NCBI GenBank assembly: GCA_947499595.1 | Contig: CANMOY010000003.1 | Span: forward strand, 1-64,000 | DNA from: an uncultured Mesonia sp. | GTDB lineage: Bacteria > Bacteroidota > Bacteroidia > Flavobacteriales > Flavobacteriaceae | Length of the DNA stretch: 64,000 bases | Reading direction: 5' to 3' | In this document: positions 23,810 to 34,226 of the stretch, one piece after another | Position numbering within the stretch: the stretch's first letter is position 1 | Layout: each line of letters starts with the position of its first letter | Made by a program: the position numbers and the translations under genes | The notes under the pieces: generated by a model | What the model was told of the DNA's origin: nothing | What the model saw: the letters and a program-made list of their open reading frames with translations, nothing else | Database searches by the model: none

Positions 23810-25769
23810 CGAAAAGCAAATTACCAATCGAATTATAATTGTAGCAAGCTTTATGCTTATTTTTGCTATAGGGGTAGGGTATAAGCTTTTTGAAATACAG
23901 GTAGTAGAAGGAGAAAAATACAGAGACCTGTCTGAAAAACGCATTTTCAAGAATTTTGAAATTCCGGCTAACCGGGGTAATCTTTATGATAGTAACGGTC
24001 ATCTATTGGCAACATCGGTACCCGAGTATGATATCCGATTTGACGCTGTTACTGTATCCGAAGAAAATTTCAATAAAAATTTACGTCCGCTGGCTAAAGC
24101 TCTAGGTAAATTATTCAATCGGCCTGCCAGCCATTATATCAATAAATTAAAAGAAGCTCGGAATACCAAAAACAGGTACTATTTAGTAGCTCGCGGGGTG
24201 AGTTATACCCAGTATGTTCAATTACGGGAATTTCCTATGTTTAATTTGGGGGCCTTTAAAGGCGGATTTATTGCCGAACAGCGAACGGTTAGAGAACTGC
24301 CGTTAGGTAAAATTGGCGAACGTACCGTAGGAAGAGGTCAAGCCGGATTAGAGGGAGCTTACAATGAGTATTTGCAAGGGAAAAACGGAAGACGTTTAAA
24401 ACAGAAAATAGCCAAAGGCCAATGGAAACCTATTGGAGATGCAAACGAACTAGAACCACAAGATGGTCTAGATGTTTACTCTACCATAGATATCAATATG
24501 CAAGACGTGGCGCATCACGCTCTGTTGCGTCAGTTAGAAAAGTATGAAGCGCACCACGGAACAGTGGTGGTTATGGAGACCAAAACAGGCGAGATTAAAG
24601 CCATGGCCAATTTAGCACGAACCAGTCTAGGGACTTATTATGAAAAACGTAATTATGCCGTATGGGAAGCGCAGGAACCTGGCTCTACATATAAGCTAAT
24701 GACTTTAGTGGCAGCACTTGAAGATAAGGTGGTAGATACCAGTGACGTGTTTGATACCGATGGCGGAAAGGTTTTATACTATGATCGTGCGGTGCGGGAT
24801 TCTCGTTTTGGAGGTTACGGAAAGATTTCGGTGGCCCGAGCTTTTGAGGTTTCTTCTAACACTGTTTTTTCAAAGTTTATAACTCAAGGCTATCAGCATA
24901 ATCCAGAAAAATTGGTTAATCGTTTAAGTTATATGGGCTTGAATGATCGTATTGGTCTTGATATTAAGGGAGAAGGAAAACCTCATATACCGCATCCAGA
25001 TGACGCAAATTGGTACGGTACTACACTCCCCTGGATGTCTTTTGGTTATGGAGTAACTATAACCCCCTTGCAAACACTTAGCTTTTATAATGCCATTGCT
25101 AACGATGGTTTAATGGTGAAACCACGTTTGATTAAGCAAGTAAAAGATAAAGACCGATTGGTGGCGCATTACCAACAACCTGAAGTGAGGAACACCATTT
25201 GTTCGAAAGAGACCGCTGCTAAAGTGAAAAAATTAATGGAGAATACGGTGAAAAATGGTACTGCAACCAATATTTATAGTAAAGAGTTTTCAATGGCCGG
25301 TAAAACCGGTACTTGTTTAACGAACTATGGTGTAAATCAAAAGGAGAAAGAATATATCGCTTCTTTTGTGGGTTATTTCCCCGCAGAACAACCTAAGTAC
25401 TCTTGCATTGTTGTTATTACAAAACCCAATAGAAAATTAGGCTATTATGGAAGTACCGTTGCGGCTCCTGTTTTCAAAGAAATCGCACATGCGATTCATA
25501 CCGATACGCCTATCACTAAAGAATTTGAATCGCTTGAAGTAGAAAACAAAAAAGTAAAACAAGAATTTGAGCAATATTATACGACGGCACAAAAATTTAA
25601 AACTAAAGTGCCTAAAGTTATTGGTATGCCAGCAATGGATGCTGTGGCTTTATTAGAAAATTTAGGACTTCGTGTAGTTTTGAAAGGTACTGGTGAAGTG
25701 AAAAAACAGTCGTTAGAGGCTTATACTGATGTTAAACCCAATCAAACCATTTATTTATTAACAAGTTGA
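23802..25769 (+). CDS. ftsI: Division-specific penicillin-binding protein (FtsI/PBP3) with PASTA
   Basis: 655 residues. Membrane anchor at about 10-28, PBP dimerisation domain ~45-220, transpeptidase domain with active-site STYK at 295-298, SSN at 351-353 and KTG at 501-503. A single PASTA domain follows at about 596-655 (VPKVIGMPAMDAVALLENLG). Crosslinks septal peptidoglycan together with FtsW. Its TGA stop overlaps the TTG start of murE. Confidence 0.95.
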   Translation: MTNEKQITNRIIIVASFMLIFAIGVGYKLFEIQVVEGEKYRDLSEKRIFKNFEIPANRGNLYDSNGHLLATSVPEYDIRFDAVTVSEENFNKNLRPLAKALGKLFNRPASHYINKLKEARNTKNRYYLVARGVSYTQYVQLREFPMFNLGAFKGGFIAEQRTVRELPLGKIGERTVGRGQAGLEGAYNEYLQGKNGRRLKQKIAKGQWKPIGDANELEPQDGLDVYSTIDINMQDVAHHALLRQLEKYEAHHGTVVVMETKTGEIKAMANLARTSLGTYYEKRNYAVWEAQEPGSTYKLMTLVAALEDKVVDTSDVFDTDGGKVLYYDRAVRDSRFGGYGKISVARAFEVSSNTVFSKFITQGYQHNPEKLVNRLSYMGLNDRIGLDIKGEGKPHIPHPDDANWYGTTLPWMSFGYGVTITPLQTLSFYNAIANDGLMVKPRLIKQVKDKDRLVAHYQQPEVRNTICSKETAAKVKKLMENTVKNGTATNIYSKEFSMAGKTGTCLTNYGVNQKEKEYIASFVGYFPAEQPKYSCIVVITKPNRKLGYYGSTVAAPVFKEIAHAIHTDTPITKEFESLEVENKKVKQEFEQYYTTAQKFKTKVPKVIGMPAMDAVALLENLGLRVVLKGTGEVKKQSLEAYTDVKPNQTIYLLTS

Positions 25770-27232
25770 TTACCCTAAGAGACATATTATATGGTGTACC
25801 CATTGAGGGCACAAAAGGCAATACCCAAATAGCCATTACTAACTTGCACTTTGATAGCCGTAAGGTAGAGCTTAATGATGTTTTTGTGGCCATAAAGGGC
25901 ACCGCAGTCGACGGGCATAAGTTTATCGAAAAAGCGGTTAACCAAGGCGCAATTGCAGTGGTTTGTGAGGTTTTTCCCGAGCAGATTCAAGGAGGGGTTA
26001 CCTATATTCAAGTAGCCGATACCAAAAAGGCATTAGCCATAATTGCTAATAATTTTTATGATTCGCCCTCAAAGAAATTGAAGCTAATTGGAGTGACGGG
26101 TACCAATGGTAAAACAACAGTATCCAGTTTGTTGTACCAAATGTTTAAAAATGCCGGTTATGCTGTAGGACTTATCTCAACCATCAAAATTATGGTTGAT
26201 GAAGAGGAGTATTCAACAAAGTTGACTACCCCAGATTCTATTACCATAAACAAGCATTTGGCCGCTATGGTTGATGCGGGAGTGGAATATTGTTTTATGG
26301 AGGTAAGCTCACACGGAATAGCTCAACACCGTACGGCAGGTTTGCATTTTGCAGGAGGTATATTTACCAATTTATCACACGACCATTTAGACTATCACAA
26401 GACTTTTGCTGAGTATAGAGATGTTAAAAAGCAATTCTTTGATGAATTAGATAAAAGTGCTTTCGCTATTACTAATATAGACGATAAGAATGGCTTATTT
26501 ATGTTGCAAAATACGCCAGCAAAAAAGTATACCTATGCCCTTAAAACACTTGCCGATTATAAGGTTCAAATATTAGAAAATGAATTTACTGGCTTATTGC
26601 TTAAATTGAATAATCAAGAAGTATGGACCACCTTAATCGGGGCTTTCAATGCGTATAATATAGCGGCCATTTTTGCTGCAGCAGATTTATTAGACTTACC
26701 TGTTCTTGAGAATCTAAAACAAATCAGTAAACTAAAGGCTGTTAACGGGAGATTTCAATATGTGGTATCGCCAAAACAAAAAGTTACCGCAATAGTAGAT
26801 TATGCCCACACCCCCGATGCACTTAAGAATGTGCTACAAACCATTAATTCTATACGCAGTAAGAATGAAAACTTAATAACTGTGGTAGGTTGCGGGGGAG
26901 ATCGCGACAAAACCAAACGCCCCGTGATGGCTCAAGTCGCTACGGCTAGTAGCAATCGGGTTATTTTTACGAGTGACAACCCCAGAACCGAAGATCCTGA
27001 TACTATTATTGCAGAAATGCAGGCTGGAGTAGAGCCGCAATATATAAGCAAATGCTTAGCCATTACTCAAAGAAAAGAAGCGATTAAAACTGCTTGTGCG
27101 TTGGCACAAGATGGAGACATTATTTTAATTGCCGGAAAGGGTCATGAAACCTATCAAGAAATAAATGGTGTAAGAACCGATTTTGACGATTTAAAAGTCG
27201 TACAAGAATTTTTAATACAATTAAAGAAATAA
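25766..27232 (+). CDS. murE: UDP-MurNAc-tripeptide ligase, meso-DAP type
   Basis: 488 residues. ATP-dependent addition of the third stem-peptide residue. P-loop TGTNGKTT at 111-118; DNPRTED at 404-410 is the motif that marks meso-diaminopimelate-specific MurE, so the wall is DAP-type. TTG is used as start: it lies in a 4-bp TTGA overlap with the ftsI stop, and the product begins at the expected place of the family (ITLRDILY). No ATG exists nearby. Confidence 0.95.
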   Translation: MITLRDILYGVPIEGTKGNTQIAITNLHFDSRKVELNDVFVAIKGTAVDGHKFIEKAVNQGAIAVVCEVFPEQIQGGVTYIQVADTKKALAIIANNFYDSPSKKLKLIGVTGTNGKTTVSSLLYQMFKNAGYAVGLISTIKIMVDEEEYSTKLTTPDSITINKHLAAMVDAGVEYCFMEVSSHGIAQHRTAGLHFAGGIFTNLSHDHLDYHKTFAEYRDVKKQFFDELDKSAFAITNIDDKNGLFMLQNTPAKKYTYALKTLADYKVQILENEFTGLLLKLNNQEVWTTLIGAFNAYNIAAIFAAADLLDLPVLENLKQISKLKAVNGRFQYVVSPKQKVTAIVDYAHTPDALKNVLQTINSIRSKNENLITVVGCGGDRDKTKRPVMAQVATASSNRVIFTSDNPRTEDPDTIIAEMQAGVEPQYISKCLAITQRKEAIKTACALAQDGDIILIAGKGHETYQEINGVRTDFDDLKVVQEFLIQLKK

Positions 27233-27234
27233 CC

Positions 27235-28467
27235 ATGCTATATTATTTATTTGCATATCTAGAACAGCATTTCGATTTCCCTGGCGAACAGCTTTATCAA
27301 TTCCTTTCGTTTAGGGCTAGCTTGGCTATTTTATTTTCTTTATTGATTTCAACTATCTTCGGTAAGAGGATTATCAAGTACTTATTAAGAAAACAAGTGG
27401 GTGAAAGAGTACGTGAATTAGGACTTGAGGGTCAGGCCGAAAAAGCAGGAACTCCTACTATGGGAGGACTCATCATTATCTTAGCTACTCTTATACCAGT
27501 GCTTTTATTTGCAAAATTAGACAACATTTATGTAATCCTTTTGATTGTGGCCACCCTTTGGATGGGAGCAATAGGTTTTCTAGATGATTATATCAAAACA
27601 TTTAAACAAAATAAAGAAGGCTTGCAGGGCAAGTTTAAGGTGATTGGGCAAGTTGGTTTAGGTATTATAATTGGGGCTACCATGTACCTACATCCCGATA
27701 TAACGGTTAGGTCTAGTGTTTTATCAGAAACAAAATCTGTGCAAACCACTGAAGCCCAGGAGGGTCAACCTCAAATACAAGAGGTGAAAAGCACTACTAC
27801 AACAATTCCATTTGTAAAAGATAATGAGTTTGACTACTCGAGCTTGATTAGTTGGATTAATCCGAGTTACAAAAAATATGCATGGCTGATTTTTATTCCT
27901 ATTGTGATTTTTATTGTTACCGCTGTTTCGAACGGAGCCAATTTAACTGATGGAATAGACGGACTAGCAGCAGGTTCTTCGGCCATTATTGTTCTTACAT
28001 TGGGGATTTTTGCTTGGGTATCGGGTAACGTTATTTTCTCAGAATATCTGGATGTCATGAATATTCCTAGATCGGGTGAAATGACCATTTTTATAACTGC
28101 TTTTGCAGGAGCATTGGTTGGTTTTTTATGGTATAATACTTATCCCGCTCAGGTTTTTATGGGTGATACCGGCAGTTTAACCATTGGAGGCGTTATAGCC
28201 GTTTTGGCCATCGCCACGCGTAAAGAACTATTAATACCTCTTTTATGCGGTATTTTTCTTATTGAAAATCTCTCGGTAGTATTACAAGTAGCTTGGTTTA
28301 AATACACCAAGAAGAAAACAGGAGTGGGGAAACGAATTTTCTTAATGTCACCCCTGCATCACCACTATCAAAAGAAAGGAATCCACGAAAGTAAAATTGT
28401 AGTTCGTTTTTGGGTAGTAGGTATATTTTTAGCCATTTTAACAATTGTAACCTTAAAGATAAGATAA
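27235..28467 (+). CDS. mraY: Phospho-MurNAc-pentapeptide translocase
   Basis: 410 residues, about ten membrane helices. Makes lipid I on undecaprenyl phosphate. Asp motif DDYIK at 117-121, [12 protein letters not shown] around 238-249, GDTGSL around 310, and the His motif LHHHYQKKG near the C terminus. Compared with E. coli MraY (360) there is a hydrophilic insertion at about 155-195 (Thr/Glu/Gln-rich) before a later helix, on a loop. Stop TAA and the murD ATG share one base. Confidence 0.95.
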   Translation: MLYYLFAYLEQHFDFPGEQLYQFLSFRASLAILFSLLISTIFGKRIIKYLLRKQVGERVRELGLEGQAEKAGTPTMGGLIIILATLIPVLLFAKLDNIYVILLIVATLWMGAIGFLDDYIKTFKQNKEGLQGKFKVIGQVGLGIIIGATMYLHPDITVRSSVLSETKSVQTTEAQEGQPQIQEVKSTTTTIPFVKDNEFDYSSLISWINPSYKKYAWLIFIPIVIFIVTAVSNGANLTDGIDGLAAGSSAIIVLTLGIFAWVSGNVIFSEYLDVMNIPRSGEMTIFITAFAGALVGFLWYNTYPAQVFMGDTGSLTIGGVIAVLAIATRKELLIPLLCGIFLIENLSVVLQVAWFKYTKKKTGVGKRIFLMSPLHHHYQKKGIHESKIVVRFWVVGIFLAILTIVTLKIR

Positions 28468-29807
28468 TGCAAAAGAGACTCGTTATATTGGGTGCTGGAG
28501 AAAGCGGAATGGGAGCTGCTCTTTTAGGGAAAAAAGAGGGGTATGAAGTTTTTGTATCTAGTTTGCAGACTATTGAAATGCGCTATAAACAAGTTTTACA
28601 ACAAGAAGATATTGCATTCGAAGAAGATCAGCACAGTATAGAACGCTTGCTTAAAGCCGATCTGGTGATGAAAAGTCCAGGGATTCCTGAGGATGCTCCA
28701 GTGGTGGTACAACTAAGAGAAGCTAGAATTAAGGTTATTTCAGAAATTGAGTTTGCTAGTTTGCATACACACGCTATGCTCATCGGTATAACCGGAAGCA
28801 ACGGTAAAACCACGGTTACTTCTTGGATTCATTATATTTTACAAAATGCTGGGATAGATGCTGTTCTTGCTGGGAATATTGGCGATAGTTTTGCCAAGAA
28901 TGTAGCCCGTAAAAGTAATAATTGTTATGTGTTAGAATTGAGTAGCTTTCAGCTTGACGGAATAGAGACTTTTAAGCCTCATATAGCCGTTTTAACCAAT
29001 ATAACTCCCGATCATCTCGACCGCTATCACAATCAATTTGAATCTTATATCGCAGCTAAGTTTCGCATTGTAAAAAATCAAACACAACAGGATTATTTTA
29101 TTTATGATGCCGATGACCCAGTGATTAATAAATGGTTATCTCAACACGAAATCAAATCTATAAAAATCCCCTTAAGTTCTAAAGAATTATCGGGTAATGG
29201 CGCTTATTTAAAAGACGATGAACTCCATATAAAAATAAACGAATCACATTTTACTATGGCTCAAGATGATATTGCATTAAAAGGAATTCACAATACAAAA
29301 AATGCGATGGCTGCCTCTGCAGTGGCACAACTTTTAAAAATTAGAAAACAAACGATTAAAGAAAGTTTACAGCGTTTTCATGGAGTAGAACATAGGTTAG
29401 AACGAGTGGTTAATAAAAACAAAGTAAGTTATATCAACGATTCTAAGGCAACTAACATCAATGCCACCTATTATGCATTAGACAGTGTTAAAGCCGATAC
29501 GATATGGATAGTAGGAGGCGTAGATAAAGGTAACGATTATTCAGAATTGCTCGCACTAGTTAATGAAAAGGTAAAAGCAATTATTTGTTTGGGGGTAGAT
29601 AACCAAAAGTTAATAAACTCGTTTAACAATTGTGTAGATACCATAGTTGAAACTCAAAAGATGCAAGAGGCTGTAAGCCTTGCCTATGATATAGCCAAAC
29701 CTGGCGATACGGTTTTGTTATCGCCTGCTTGTGCTAGTTTTGATCTTTTTAAAAATTATGAAGACCGAGGGAATCAGTTTAAAGAAGCAGTGTTAAAATT
29801 AAAATAA
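28467..29807 (+). CDS. murD: UDP-MurNAc-L-alanine:D-glutamate ligase
   Basis: 446 residues from ATG 28467, which overlaps the mraY stop by one base; a longer frame inside mraY was rejected. Mur ligase fold: Rossmann-like N-terminal domain (LVILGAGESGMGAA), P-loop GSNGKTT at 110-116, conserved NITPDHLDRY around 184-193, and C-terminal domain with ACASFDLFKNYEDRGNQF. Adds D-Glu in peptidoglycan precursor synthesis. Confidence 0.96.
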   Translation: MQKRLVILGAGESGMGAALLGKKEGYEVFVSSLQTIEMRYKQVLQQEDIAFEEDQHSIERLLKADLVMKSPGIPEDAPVVVQLREARIKVISEIEFASLHTHAMLIGITGSNGKTTVTSWIHYILQNAGIDAVLAGNIGDSFAKNVARKSNNCYVLELSSFQLDGIETFKPHIAVLTNITPDHLDRYHNQFESYIAAKFRIVKNQTQQDYFIYDADDPVINKWLSQHEIKSIKIPLSSKELSGNGAYLKDDELHIKINESHFTMAQDDIALKGIHNTKNAMAASAVAQLLKIRKQTIKESLQRFHGVEHRLERVVNKNKVSYINDSKATNINATYYALDSVKADTIWIVGGVDKGNDYSELLALVNEKVKAIICLGVDNQKLINSFNNCVDTIVETQKMQEAVSLAYDIAKPGDTVLLSPACASFDLFKNYEDRGNQFKEAVLKLK

Positions 29808-29809
29808 TA

Positions 29810-31066
29810 GTGAGCGCTAAAAAGAATAACATAAAGCAATTTCATTTCTTTCACCTTTTAAAAGGGGATAAGCTTATATGGGCTGTTGTAGTGTTATTGG
29901 GGTTGTTTTCTTTTATTCCCGTATATAGTGCAAGTAGTAATTTGGCCTATATTTATGGTAATGGTAACACCTTAAGCTTTTTGTTGAATCATCTTGCCCA
30001 CTTACTTATTGGTTTTTTCTTGATATTTGCGGTGAGTAAAATACCATACAATTACTTTAAAGGCTTGTGCGTCCTGGCTTTGCCTTTGGTTATTATTTTA
30101 TTGGTTTATACGCTCTTTCAAGGAACCACAATTGATGGAGCAAATGCTAGTAGATGGATCAAAATTCCTTTAATCAATAAAACCTTTCAAACATCTACAG
30201 CTGCGGCAGTAATATTAATGGTATTTGTAGCGCGTTATTTATCTAAAATAGCCGATAAAGAGATCACTTTTAAATCGAGTATGATTCATTTATGGCTACC
30301 AGTAGGAGCTGTTTTGGTACTTATTTTACCAGCCAATTTTAGTACAACTGCAATTTTATTTGCGATGGTACTCATGCTGGTTGTGGTTGGAGGTTATCCG
30401 TTGAAATATGTTGGAATTATATTATTAGCTGGCATAATTGTTTTAAGTGTTTTTATGTTATCCGCAAAAGCCTTTCCGGGTTTGTTTCCTAACCGAGTAG
30501 ATACTTGGATTAGTAGGGTTGAAAATTTTGCCAGTGCAGATGACAAAGAAATTTATCAAGTTGAAAAGGCTAAAATAGCCATCGCTAGAGGAGGTGTTTT
30601 TGGGGTAGGTGTAGGTAAAAGTGTACAGCGTAATTTCTTGCCGCAGTCTTCATCAGACTTTATTTATGCGATAATTGTTGAAGAAATGGGGCTCGTAGGC
30701 GGATTTCTAGTGCTATTTGCTTATTTACTCATATTATTTAGACTGGTGGTTGTAGCTATAAAAGCCCCCAGTATATTTGGTAAACTATTGATAATTGGCG
30801 TTGGATTACCTATTGTTTTTCAAGCTCTGATTAATATGGGAGTGGCTACCGAGTTATTTCCGGTAACGGGGCAAACCCTACCTTTAGTTAGTAGTGGTGG
30901 GTCTTCTATATGGATGACTTGTGTGGCTTTAGGAATGGTACAAAGTGTGTGTGCAAAACGCGAATCGTTAAGAAATAAAACCGATATACAAAATCAACAA
31001 GACGATGTAAAATCGGGATATAATCAGGAAGAGAATCCATTGGAAATACTAAGCGAAACCCTATGA
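29810..31066 (+). CDS. ftsW: SEDS peptidoglycan glycosyltransferase FtsW
   Basis: 418 residues, about ten membrane helices. The family signature PVTGQTLPLVSSGGSS is near the C terminus (about 358-373). GTG start 2 bp after the murD stop. A ~40-residue polar cytoplasmic tail ends the protein. Polymerises lipid II at the septum with FtsI. Overlaps murG by 4 bp (ATGA). Confidence 0.95.
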   Translation: MSAKKNNIKQFHFFHLLKGDKLIWAVVVLLGLFSFIPVYSASSNLAYIYGNGNTLSFLLNHLAHLLIGFFLIFAVSKIPYNYFKGLCVLALPLVIILLVYTLFQGTTIDGANASRWIKIPLINKTFQTSTAAAVILMVFVARYLSKIADKEITFKSSMIHLWLPVGAVLVLILPANFSTTAILFAMVLMLVVVGGYPLKYVGIILLAGIIVLSVFMLSAKAFPGLFPNRVDTWISRVENFASADDKEIYQVEKAKIAIARGGVFGVGVGKSVQRNFLPQSSSDFIYAIIVEEMGLVGGFLVLFAYLLILFRLVVVAIKAPSIFGKLLIIGVGLPIVFQALINMGVATELFPVTGQTLPLVSSGGSSIWMTCVALGMVQSVCAKRESLRNKTDIQNQQDDVKSGYNQEENPLEILSETL

Positions 31067-32172
31067 AGCCGTTACGAATCATATTGTCAGGAGGAGGAAC
31101 AGGCGGGCATATTTATCCCGCTATAGCCATAGCGAATGAGCTTCAGGTTCGTTATCCAGAAGCTGAATTTTTATTTGTAGGCGCCAAGGATAAAATGGAA
31201 ATGCAAAAAGTGCCACAAGCAGGTTACGCAATTAAAGGATTATGGATTAGCGGTATCCAGCGTAAGCTGAGTTTAGACAACCTAAGTTTTCCATTTAAAT
31301 TATTAAGTAGTTTATCGGCTTCTAGAAAAATTATAAAAACTTTTAAGCCGCACGTTGCCGTTGGTACGGGAGGATTTGCAAGCGGACCTTTATTAAAAAT
31401 GGCCAGTATGATGCAAATACCTAGTTTGATACAAGAGCAAAACTCTTACGCTGGGATTACCAATAAGTGGCTGGGTAAATCTGTAGATAAAATTTGTGTG
31501 GCTTACCCTGATATGCAGCGGTATTTTCCCGCATCAAAGATAATTTATACTGGAAACCCAATCCGTAAAGAGATTACTAGTGGAAGTGCTTCAAAATCTG
31601 AAGCTTTAGTTAAACTGGGTTTAAATCAACAACAGCCAGTACTTCTTGTTTTGGGTGGTAGTTTAGGCTCAAAACGTATCAACCAAGAAATCGCTAAAAA
31701 TGTAGAATGGTTTGCACAATTAGGTTTACAGGTAGTTTGGCAAACCGGTAAATTATATTTTGAGCAATATAAGCATTTAACTAGCCAAAGCGTGCGGGTA
31801 GTGCCTTTTATAGAAGAAATGAGTATGGCTTATGCTGCAGCAGATTTCATTGTTTCTCGCGCAGGTGCAGGTGCTGTTAGTGAATTAAGTGTGGTAGGAA
31901 AACCAACGCTATTTATACCTTCTCCTAATGTAGCAGAAGATCATCAAACCAAAAATGCCGAAGCTGTGGTACAACAAAAAGCTGCATTATATATCAAAGA
32001 GAAAGATTTAGAGACTAAATTTCAAGAAGTTCTTTCTGAATTGGTGCAAGATGAACACAAACAACGCGAATTGAGTTTTAATTTTAAGCAGTTAGCAAAA
32101 CCTCATGCGGCCGCACAAATAGTAGATGAAATTGAACAATTAATACAAGAAAAGTATGGTGAACTTTCGTAA
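31063..32172 (+). CDS. murG: Lipid II synthase MurG (GlcNAc transferase)
   Basis: 369 residues, GT28 family. Glycine loop SGGGTGGHIYPA at 9-20, membrane-associated; C-terminal UDP-GlcNAc site SRAGAGAVSELSVVGKPTLFIP in two pieces around 265-287. Adds GlcNAc to lipid I. ATGA overlap with ftsW and 17-bp overlap with murC. Confidence 0.96.
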   Translation: MKPLRIILSGGGTGGHIYPAIAIANELQVRYPEAEFLFVGAKDKMEMQKVPQAGYAIKGLWISGIQRKLSLDNLSFPFKLLSSLSASRKIIKTFKPHVAVGTGGFASGPLLKMASMMQIPSLIQEQNSYAGITNKWLGKSVDKICVAYPDMQRYFPASKIIYTGNPIRKEITSGSASKSEALVKLGLNQQQPVLLVLGGSLGSKRINQEIAKNVEWFAQLGLQVVWQTGKLYFEQYKHLTSQSVRVVPFIEEMSMAYAAADFIVSRAGAGAVSELSVVGKPTLFIPSPNVAEDHQTKNAEAVVQQKAALYIKEKDLETKFQEVLSELVQDEHKQRELSFNFKQLAKPHAAAQIVDEIEQLIQEKYGELS

Positions 32173-33508
32173 CATAGAAAACCTTTATTTTTTAGGTATC
32201 GGCGGTATAGGGATGAGCGCCCTGGCACGTTATTATGCCGGTGGTAAATATAAGGTTTATGGTTATGATAGTACTCGTACCCAACTTACTCAAGAGTTAG
32301 AGCATGAAGGTGCTCAAGTAGTTTACCACGAAGAGGCTGGCTTAAGTCTGTTGCAAGGCTTAAGTAAAGCCAAAACATTAGTGGTATTTACCCCAGCCGT
32401 GGCTAAAACTAACATAATATTGTCTTATGCCCAGACCAACCAATTTCCCATACTAAAACGAGCTCAACTCTTAGGGGAGATTACAAAAAATCACCCTACG
32501 TTGGCTGTTGCTGGTACACATGGTAAAACCACTACTACTAGTATTTTAGCACATATTCTTAAAGTAGCAGAGGTACGTTTGACGGCCTTTTTAGGTGGTA
32601 TTACCGAAAATTACAATACCAATTATTTAAACGAGGGCAACGAGGCAATTGTGGTTGAAGCCGATGAATTTGATCGCTCATTCATGCATCTAAGTCCGAG
32701 TATCGCTGGCATTACAAGTTTAGATGCCGATCATCTCGATATTTATAAAAATAAAGAGTCTTTAGAAGTTAGCTACCGTGCATTTATCTCAAAGATAGAG
32801 CAGCCCGAAAATTGTTTTAAAATAGAAGGATTAGCAATACCAGGGCAGCCGGTAGGGTTTTCGGCTACTTGTGTTTATCAAATTCTTCAGTATACTGTGC
32901 GTGAGGGCAAGTATATTTTTGATTTTAAAACACCCAATGGAGTTTTACAGGATCTTGAATTTGCTTTGCCAGGTAGGCATAATTTATTAAATGCAGCACT
33001 AGCAATGGCCATGGCTCTGCATTTTGGGGTAGCACCTAAGCATATGGCATCAGCACTAAGAAGCTTTAAAGGAATTAAAAGGAGGTTTAGCATTCATTGC
33101 CATAAACCCCGTGTATTAATAGAGGATTACGCGCACCATCCTCAAGAAATTAAAGCGATGCATCAGGCGATGAGCGAGATGTACCCTAATAAGCGATGTT
33201 TAGCTGTTTTTCAGCCGCATTTATATTCTAGAACACAAGACTTTGCCACAGAATTTCAGGAAAGTTTGGCAGCTTTTGATGAAGTATTGTTATTGCCAAT
33301 TTACCCTGCACGCGAGCAAGCCATCCCTGGAGTAAATAGTGAGATGCTACTTTCGGGTATAGAAAATGTGCAAAAAAAATGCATTCAAAAAACCGATTTA
33401 GTTTCGGAAGTGCTTCAGTCGGATGCCGAGGTGGTTATATTATTAGGAGCAGGAGATATAGGGCTAGAAGCCGAAAAAATTAAAAAAGCGTTAAAACGTG
33501 AAAATTAA
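32156..33508 (+). CDS. murC: UDP-MurNAc:L-alanine ligase
   Basis: 450 residues. GIGGIGMSALA at 14-24, P-loop GTHGKTT at 120-126, EADEFDRSF around 167-175, and DYAHHPQEI around 324-332. Adds the first stem-peptide residue. Overlaps both neighbours, so it is embedded in the division transcript. Confidence 0.96.
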   Translation: MVNFRNIENLYFLGIGGIGMSALARYYAGGKYKVYGYDSTRTQLTQELEHEGAQVVYHEEAGLSLLQGLSKAKTLVVFTPAVAKTNIILSYAQTNQFPILKRAQLLGEITKNHPTLAVAGTHGKTTTTSILAHILKVAEVRLTAFLGGITENYNTNYLNEGNEAIVVEADEFDRSFMHLSPSIAGITSLDADHLDIYKNKESLEVSYRAFISKIEQPENCFKIEGLAIPGQPVGFSATCVYQILQYTVREGKYIFDFKTPNGVLQDLEFALPGRHNLLNAALAMAMALHFGVAPKHMASALRSFKGIKRRFSIHCHKPRVLIEDYAHHPQEIKAMHQAMSEMYPNKRCLAVFQPHLYSRTQDFATEFQESLAAFDEVLLLPIYPAREQAIPGVNSEMLLSGIENVQKKCIQKTDLVSEVLQSDAEVVILLGAGDIGLEAEKIKKALKREN

Positions 33509-34217
33509 TTGGAATTACATAAAAGGCTTTGCATTATTGAGTTTGATTGTGTTTCTGTACGGATTTACACAGCAGCGTAACCATGCTAGAAAATTCGATC
33601 TATTGCAGGTAGTTTTTGTTAAGGATAGCGAAAAGTTTATCAGCGCCAAAGAGATAGAAAAAATTGTTTTACAAAATGAAAAATCTATTGATAAAATACC
33701 TAAAGATAGTTTAGATTTGAAAGTTTTAGAAAAACGTATAGACGAACATCCATTGGTTAAAAACGCAGAGGTGTATCTAACTGTAAGTGGGGGTGTTAAC
33801 GTTGAGGTGCAACAAAAAAAACCATTGGCTAGAGTGTATGCTAATGCATCATTTTATATCGATGAAGATGCTAATAAGATGCCATTATCAAAAAACCATA
33901 CGGCTAGAGTGCCAATGGTGAAGTATTCTGGGCAACAAGATTTAGGTTATGTGCGGGGTTTATTGAAAGAAATTAATCAAGATAGTTTTTTAAAACATCA
34001 GGTTGTTTCAATAGAAGTAGATCAAAAAAAAGAGATTCGATTTTATGTGCGTGGTTATGATTTTGAAACTATCTTAGGGGATAGTACAGCGCTAGCAGAG
34101 AAATTAAGAAAATTTAAGGCGTTTTATAAAACCGCATTTATAGATAAAAAGTTGGAGCAGTACGAGAGTATAAAATTAAATTACAAACAGCAAGTAGTTG
34201 CTACCAAAAAGGTATAG
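33498..34217 (+). CDS. ftsQ: Cell division protein FtsQ/DivIB
   Basis: 239 residues, GTG start. One membrane helix at about 8-23, then a periplasmic POTRA-like part (DLLQVVF...ISAKEIEKIV...LEKRIDEHPLVKNAEVYLT...VEVQQKKPLARVY). The POTRA/beta pattern and position before ftsA identify it. Links FtsL and FtsB-like partners to later division proteins. Overlaps murC by 11 bp. Confidence 0.92.
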   Translation: MKINWNYIKGFALLSLIVFLYGFTQQRNHARKFDLLQVVFVKDSEKFISAKEIEKIVLQNEKSIDKIPKDSLDLKVLEKRIDEHPLVKNAEVYLTVSGGVNVEVQQKKPLARVYANASFYIDEDANKMPLSKNHTARVPMVKYSGQQDLGYVRGLLKEINQDSFLKHQVVSIEVDQKKEIRFYVRGYDFETILGDSTALAEKLRKFKAFYKTAFIDKKLEQYESIKLNYKQQVVATKKV

Positions 34218-34226
34218 AAACTGGTT